Of a stretch of DNA of 64,000 bases, positions 58,785 through 64,000 are shown one piece after another (the stretch's first letter is position 1; the number at the start of each line of letters is the position of its first letter). The notes beneath the pieces are model-generated. The model was not told where the DNA came from and searched no databases. It saw only the letters and a program-made list of their open reading frames with translations. Both the position numbers and the translations under genes were made by a program. Source of the stretch: Liolophura sinensis (lineage: Eukaryota > Mollusca > Polyplacophora > Chitonida > Chitonidae); contig NC_088300.1 in the NCBI RefSeq assembly GCF_032854445.1, forward strand, positions 8,678,001 through 8,742,000, written 5' to 3'.

Positions 58785-60113
58785 TCCGGGTGAATTGGTT
58801 TGCTGGTTACCCTACTTGGTTTCTCTGGGGGGTTTCCTCGACTTGGTTTCTCCGAGGGAGATGATTTGCGACCTTACTTTGCTAGCTTTCTCCGGATGGG
58901 TTGGTTTACTCGTCAACACTGCTTGGTTCTCTGGGTTATCTGGTTTACTAGCATTGCTTGGTCTCTCCAGGTGAATACGTTTACCGGTTGACACTCCTTA
59001 GTTTTCCGAAGGAACTGGTTTACACTGTTTGATGAGCTGCTTTACTGGTTTACTCTTTTGCACTACTGGGTTTTTCCGGTGGGATGTTTCACTGGATTAC
59101 AGTGTTTCATTACTGGTTTACATTGCTTGGGTTTTCAGGGTGAGTTGGTTTACACTGTTTGGTTTCTCAGGGCTACTTGATTTACAGGTTTACACTGCTC
59201 GGTTTCTCTGGGTGAACTGGTTTACCGATTTACACGGCTGGGTTTCTAAGGATGGGTTGATTTACTGGTTTACACCACTTGATTTCTCAAATCGAGCTGG
59301 TTTACTGATTTACACTGCTTGGTGTCTCCGGATGAGCTGGTTTACTGGTTTGCACTGCTTGATTTCTCCGGGTGAGTTGATTCACTGGCTTACGCTGTTT
59401 GGTTTCTCAGGGTCACTTGATTTACATGTTTACACTGATGGGTTTCTCAGGGTGAACTGGTTTACTGGTTTACACTGCTTGCTTTCTCAAGTCGAGCTGG
59501 TTTACTGGCTTACACTGCTTCGTTTCACCGGGTCGGCTGGTTTACTGATTTACAATGCTTGGTTTCACCGGGTTGGGTGGTTTACTGGTTTGCATTGCTT
59601 GGTGTTGCAGGATGAGCTGGTTTACTGGATTATCCTGTTTGGTTTTCCAGGGTGAGCTGGTTTAGTGGTGTACACTATTCTCTCAGGGTTTGTTGGTTTA
59701 TTGATTTGTTCTGCATAGTTTTTCAAGTGAGCTGGTTTACTAGTTTACACTGGTTGGTTTCTCCGGGTGAGCTGGTGTACTGGTTTGCACTGCTTGGTTT
59801 CTCAGGATGAACTCGTTTACTGGATTGTCCTGTTTGGTTTCCCAGGGGGAGTTGGTTTAGTGGTGAACGCTGTTTGGCCCCTCAGGGTTCGTTGGTTTAT
59901 TGCTTTGCACTGCATAGTTTTTCAAGAGAGCTGGTTTACTGGTTTGCACTGCTTGGTTTTTCAGGGTTGGCTGGTTTACTGGTTTGTACTTCTTGGTTTC
60001 TCCGGGTGGACTGGTTTACTGGTTTACACTGCTTGGTTTCACCAGGTGGGCAGGTTTACTGGTTTGCACTGCTTGGTTTCTCAGGATGAGCTGGTTTACT
60101 GGTTTGTGCTGAT
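58785..60113. repeat. 40-bp minisatellite, about 33 copies
   Basis: Units 'gagctggtttactggtttac' plus 'actgcttggtttctccgggt', starts 40 bp apart (59294, 59334, 59374). Frame changes each unit, producing LVYWFALLGFSG-like open frames in all three plus frames, which are artefacts of the repeat. Confidence 0.95.
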
Positions 60114-62370
60114 TTATGTCTCTTTTTACTTTACCCAGCAGTGGTTATGTTGGCTGTTAATGAGCATATAAATACCGTTACGCAGTATCCTTATTAAATG
60201 TGCGACGGTCTATCCTAATGCAACTTATCACGATTTTCCCTTTTTTCATTGAAGTATTCTAAATGATTTCATATTTGCAAAATGAGATGTGATGTGGTCA
60301 TAAGAGGATTATCATCAGAGAATTACAAGTAACTACGTTATACTGTACATATCAGTTATTAACTGTATATGATTAGAAACAAACACAAAGCACATCAAGT
60401 TGATGTCTTTTCAGATAGGATTTCTTGGTCAGTATTTGCATGCCGAGCACTGAGAAATATAAAAAGGAGTAACAGAACGTTTTCAGACTAAATGCTCATT
60501 AAAATTCAGACTCACTCCGTGCGTTATTTCGACTGCATGCTTTGTAACTACTTTACATAAGTTGGTCTCCAGCTGGCTTTAGTTCCGGCCGGCGATACAT
60601 ATAACCACCAACTACTTCCGTGTGGCCACACGAAATTATAATTATCTGGAGATAAAAGCAAGATAAACTCATCCAAAGCCATACCCATAATCACTTATGT
60701 CGTATTTATACTGGATTTTTATTTGGCAAAACTTCCTTGAATGTTAGCATTAGTCCTTTACTTGTCTGGATTGGCTCATTTCCAGCTTTGCTTGTGTAGT
60801 TTTAAGTTCAGTAAGTCTAAATGTTTACTCACTTTCATTTAGGCTCCATAAACACTTAATTACCGAATGATTACTCTTGAACGTGATAGATCTGATAGAC
60901 GTATGAGGTATAAGTGTAAGTTAAGATGACTAATTTCACGTCTAAACATGGTACATGTTACTCGTTTATATTTCACCCACATATTACCTCACTCTATTAA
61001 CTGATACTTCAGCGCCTTCGTAACCGTTTGTTTTTCATACGTGAACTTTTGTGAGGAATGTCCTCATCAGTCAAGCTTTGCAGTTTGTGGGGAGGAGTAT
61101 ATTTGGATAGTTTTAAGAAGCTGGGCTATATTCTCACAACACGCACGTTTTTGTGCTTCGTTATTTAGGCCTACTATTGCACACATATTTTATTAATTCA
61201 ACACAAAGTGGATTGTATTAGATTAACCGGATATTATGTTAAATATGACACATTATTATGTCCTCATAATAGAATTCAGTCATCACTCAGGCAACAGATT
61301 TTCTGTTCAAATTAACAGATTATTTTTTTGAGTTTACAGTCGGCCTTCGGGCAGCACATCAGTGACGGTATATTGTCATATTGGGGAGACTACCTATGCC
61401 AGGGCTCCCGCGCAATCGTAATACCACATCCGGTTCCAGTTATGCGACGTCACGATAGGGCAAATAAAGTCACATACGAATACTGCACCATTTCCAACAG
61501 AATTATATGCTGAATTCGCTTAACAAAATTTGCCCATATAAATCGTCAGATGCGTGAATAAATCACATGCTATTTATAGTAACCGGATACAAAGGAAAGC
61601 GCGTTCGGAAATATATCTGTTCGGTATTAAACTTGTATGTAGCTTTAACTGGATAGTTTTAGTGTACACGCAAGCCTACATACATACATGTACAATAAGT
61701 ACATCCACTTTATGTGTGACTAATTGGGAAATTTTCTATACTTGACATGAAAAGTTAGTACCGCCAAAATTAACTACAAATGACTGCATGGTTAGCCTAG
61801 AAGGTAGGGTCTAACTAACCTCTGGGTTAAACCAGTGTTAGGGGATTTTTCTACTTTACAGCGCATTGGCCTTATAACTCTTACAGTTGTATACTAGTAT
61901 ACTTAAGACAGGCGCACGTAAAACCACATGTGGCCAGGGCCCTGTCTTGCTTCTTTAATGGAATACGAAAACATAAACCTATTCTTTGAGAGCCTTAATT
62001 ACCGCATATGTCAACTGTTGATCTATTCGGAAAAACAGACTTGAATCTGACGAAATATATAAATACTCTAATATGATTTATTCTTCATATTTATTTACTA
62101 ACAACGGTGGTGTTTTTGATTAGGAGCGGGAGGGGTGGCTAGCAAGGGACTCATATTCTGGCATTCATTATCTTTAATAGGTAATACATACCGCCTACGG
62201 GTGTAGGCCTAAGTTCTGTATTTTAACCTAAAATACATCAGTGTTATGTGTTATGTCCATGCATTATCTTCAATCTTTGAAAATGACACAAACAGTTGGT
62301 ACAACACGTGTTCGTCTGAACTTCTATACCTGTCGTAGACCTTATACCTTTCTTATTAAAACCTCGTTTG
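60114..62370. other. Unique sequence without identified gene
   Basis: AT-rich; short frames only. Nothing recognised. Confidence 0.35.
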
Positions 62371-62485
62371 ATTTATTTATTTATTTGATTGGTGTTTTAC
62401 GCCGTATTCAAGAATGTTTCATTTTTACGACGGCGGCCAGAATTGCGGTGGGAGGGAAGCGGGCAGAGCCCGGAGGAAACCCAAG
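62371..62485 (-). mobile_element. SINE 3' fragment (family A), reverse orientation
   Basis: TTTATTTATTTATTTGATTGG tail region, 'tgttttacgccgtattcaag', 'aatgtttcatttttacgacg', 'gcggccagaattgcggtggg', 'cgggcagagcccggagg' and 'aaacccaag'. 5'-truncated. Confidence 0.92.
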
Positions 62486-63579
62486 TTTTGTTTCGGACTC
62501 GATAACAGTAGGCCTAAATGTAAAAGTAACAGTAAGTGTACAGCAGTAAGTGGGAGGTAAATCGTCTATAATGCCTTTATCTTTATTTTCAGATATAGAG
62601 TGACCTCCCTTGTTCAGAAATCGCATAACGTTTGGCCCAAATGAACCGAGCCGCCGATTTCCCTGGCGACGTGACCAAAAGGGTTATGGCTGAGATTTAT
62701 TTGATCCTGACCAATCATGTCGCTTGTTTCGGGTAATCTGTCGAGGCGTCGTCTCAGTTGTACACCAGAGGACATATGTCAGTTACCCGTACTGTCCTTG
62801 CCATGGTTTTTCAGAGGCAAATTTGCATTCACAAGTTAAGCCACCCGGATTAAATATTAAGTGAAATAATCCTTAGTACATGCCCGAGGTAGATAACAAA
62901 TCAAACAAATAAATAAATAAAAGCCACTATTTAGTTGAATACTTCTTTGATAAATCTATATTAATCTTATTTTCATGAGATATCATTAAAAATGTATATT
63001 TTATTTTATTATAATTATTCTATACGTCATTCATTTCCAGTATTTGAATGCTGCCTCGTCACCCACTTCTAAAAAGGGTAATAATACCAACTTGCCGGAG
63101 TTTGCAGCTGTGCGAGGCCTACTGCCGGATGTGCTGTAGGAGTTGATTCATTCATGTCAATTAGAGTTTAAGGTCAGATCCTGTTTCTGGAAAGTACAGA
63201 AAATCAGAAAAATTCCGGATCTCAAACTGTACGTACAGATTGCACTTTTTAAAATACGAATTACAGTAACACCTCAACTACCATTATTCAAAAGTTTATT
63301 TTTACTTAATGTCGGTGCTATGCCCCTCGCGTTTCAAAGGGAGTTTGGTGAATTTGTTACTCTCAAAAAAATAATCTGTTCATTTTAAGAGAAAATCTGT
63401 TGTCTGAGTTATGCTAGAATGTAAGCTAATCTGCAGGCTAATATTTCGTCATATTCAACATAATGCTCTGTTAGTCTAATAGATTCTCTGTGTTGAATTA
63501 ATAGAATATGTGTGTTATATTTAAAAGAATAATCTGCTGCAAGACTTAGTGTTAAATTTAATAGATTATTTCTTTGAGT
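62486..63579. other. Unique sequence without identified gene
   Basis: The tail-like 'caaacaaataaataaataaa' at about 62904 is a SINE-tail remnant. A plus frame of 81 codons (63143-63388) has no recognised motif. Confidence 0.35.
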
Positions 63580-63795
63580 GTAGTCTGCACGTACCCTTGA
63601 CCAAATAGGCCGCGTGTTCGAATCCAGGTAGGTGTCAATGTTTCGCCTGCTGCTTTAGGTCTGGATGTTTGTACCTGGAAAAGTTCGTAGGTTTACTTCG
63701 GGCACCCCGGTTACGACCGCGCATGGATATCGCCGTCATATAAGTTATCGATTCTCTAGCACGGTATTAAACACCATTCAGATAAAGACATAAAC
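63580..63795 (+). mobile_element. SINE (family C), near full length but diverged
   Basis: A B-box-like 'cgtgttcgaatccagg' near 63611 is followed by 'gtaggtttacttcgggcacc', 'ccggttacgaccgc', 'tatcgccgtcatataag', 'ctagcacggtattaaacacc' and a 'cagataaagacataaa' tail. It shares the body with 31150-31268 and the 3' end with family A. Confidence 0.7.
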
Positions 63796-64000
63796 TAAAT
63801 TTGTTAGTCTCCATAAACACTTTCTTTTCATGAGTACTATTTTAACGGCAGAGTTTTACAGTCAGTTTGTGTTTTGGGGGATCTCGTCAAGCGCTGGCGG
63901 AGAGAGAAATACAGTTAATTGACAAGGGAGCTTGTATATGGCATGCAGTTCTGCCCTATTGAGGTTTAAGACATCGACGACCTTAATAGATGATCACTGT
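63796..64000. other. Unique end of window
   Basis: No feature seen. Confidence 0.4.

Noticed and set aside
57922-60171. Apparent membrane-protein-like frames (LVLSSPCGLICTEE, LVYWFALLGFSG)
   Set aside because: They follow the 42-bp and 40-bp tandem units. The second cycles through all three frames, so the hydrophobic appearance comes from T- and G-rich repeats.

Overview
The window is nuclear DNA from an animal, most likely a mollusc or close lophotrochozoan relative. It is AT-rich and gene-poor, with intronless class A GPCR genes, tRNA-derived SINEs (tails ending in TAAATAAATAAAT-type or CACTCACTC-type repeats), Tc1-type and LINE remnants and many minisatellites. The SINE words (a 'tacgccgtactcaagaatatttcac' type 3' body and a 'cgacgttaaacccc' type 3' end) resemble families I associate with mollusc genomes. 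That assignment is from memory, not a search.

Only two protein genes are well supported. The first is a complete single-exon seven-transmembrane receptor on the minus strand (12801-14024). The second is a paralogue on the same strand (47323-48474) with a continuous 313-codon body, but its first transmembrane part is broken by closely spaced frameshifts and a TGA. The two share short identical blocks (FKKTPSNYF, a DRH motif, SFLPY), so they arose by gene duplication about 33 kb apart.

Layout: 0.3-2.1 kb is a 44-bp minisatellite. 3.1-4.9 kb is a 38-bp satellite with a young, higher-order half and an old, diverged half. 5.7-8.0 kb holds 38-, 57- and 33-bp arrays ending in a SINE tail. 9.2-9.7 kb is a 17-bp array. 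11.3-11.6 kb is a SINE plus a 47-bp triplicate. 12.8-14.0 kb is GPCR 1. 19.9-20.6 kb is a 43-bp array interrupted by a SINE. 23.4-24.3 kb is a 54-bp array that keeps a 356-codon frame open. 28.5-30.5 kb holds SINEs, a perfect palindrome with an (AT)n core, a 75-bp array and a MITE-like element. 34.4-36.9 kb is a minus-strand LINE interrupted by a 1.44-kb Tc1-type transposon. 40.3-41.0 kb is a 27-bp array. 43.0 kb is a second SINE family. 47.3-48.5 kb is GPCR 2. 49.6-50.2 kb is a SINE inserted into the tail of another SINE. 52.1-52.4 kb is a 40-bp array. 56.9-60.1 kb is three consecutive minisatellites (56, 42 and 40 bp).

Nothing resembling an operon, CRISPR array, prokaryotic element or standalone tRNA/rRNA gene was seen. 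Most long open frames lie inside tandem repeats and are by-products of the repeat period. The more interesting content is how repeats are layered: nested insertions with readable target duplications, arrays that share units with neighbouring arrays, and higher-order duplications inside arrays. Exons of split genes could be present in the unique stretches but cannot be identified with confidence by eye.
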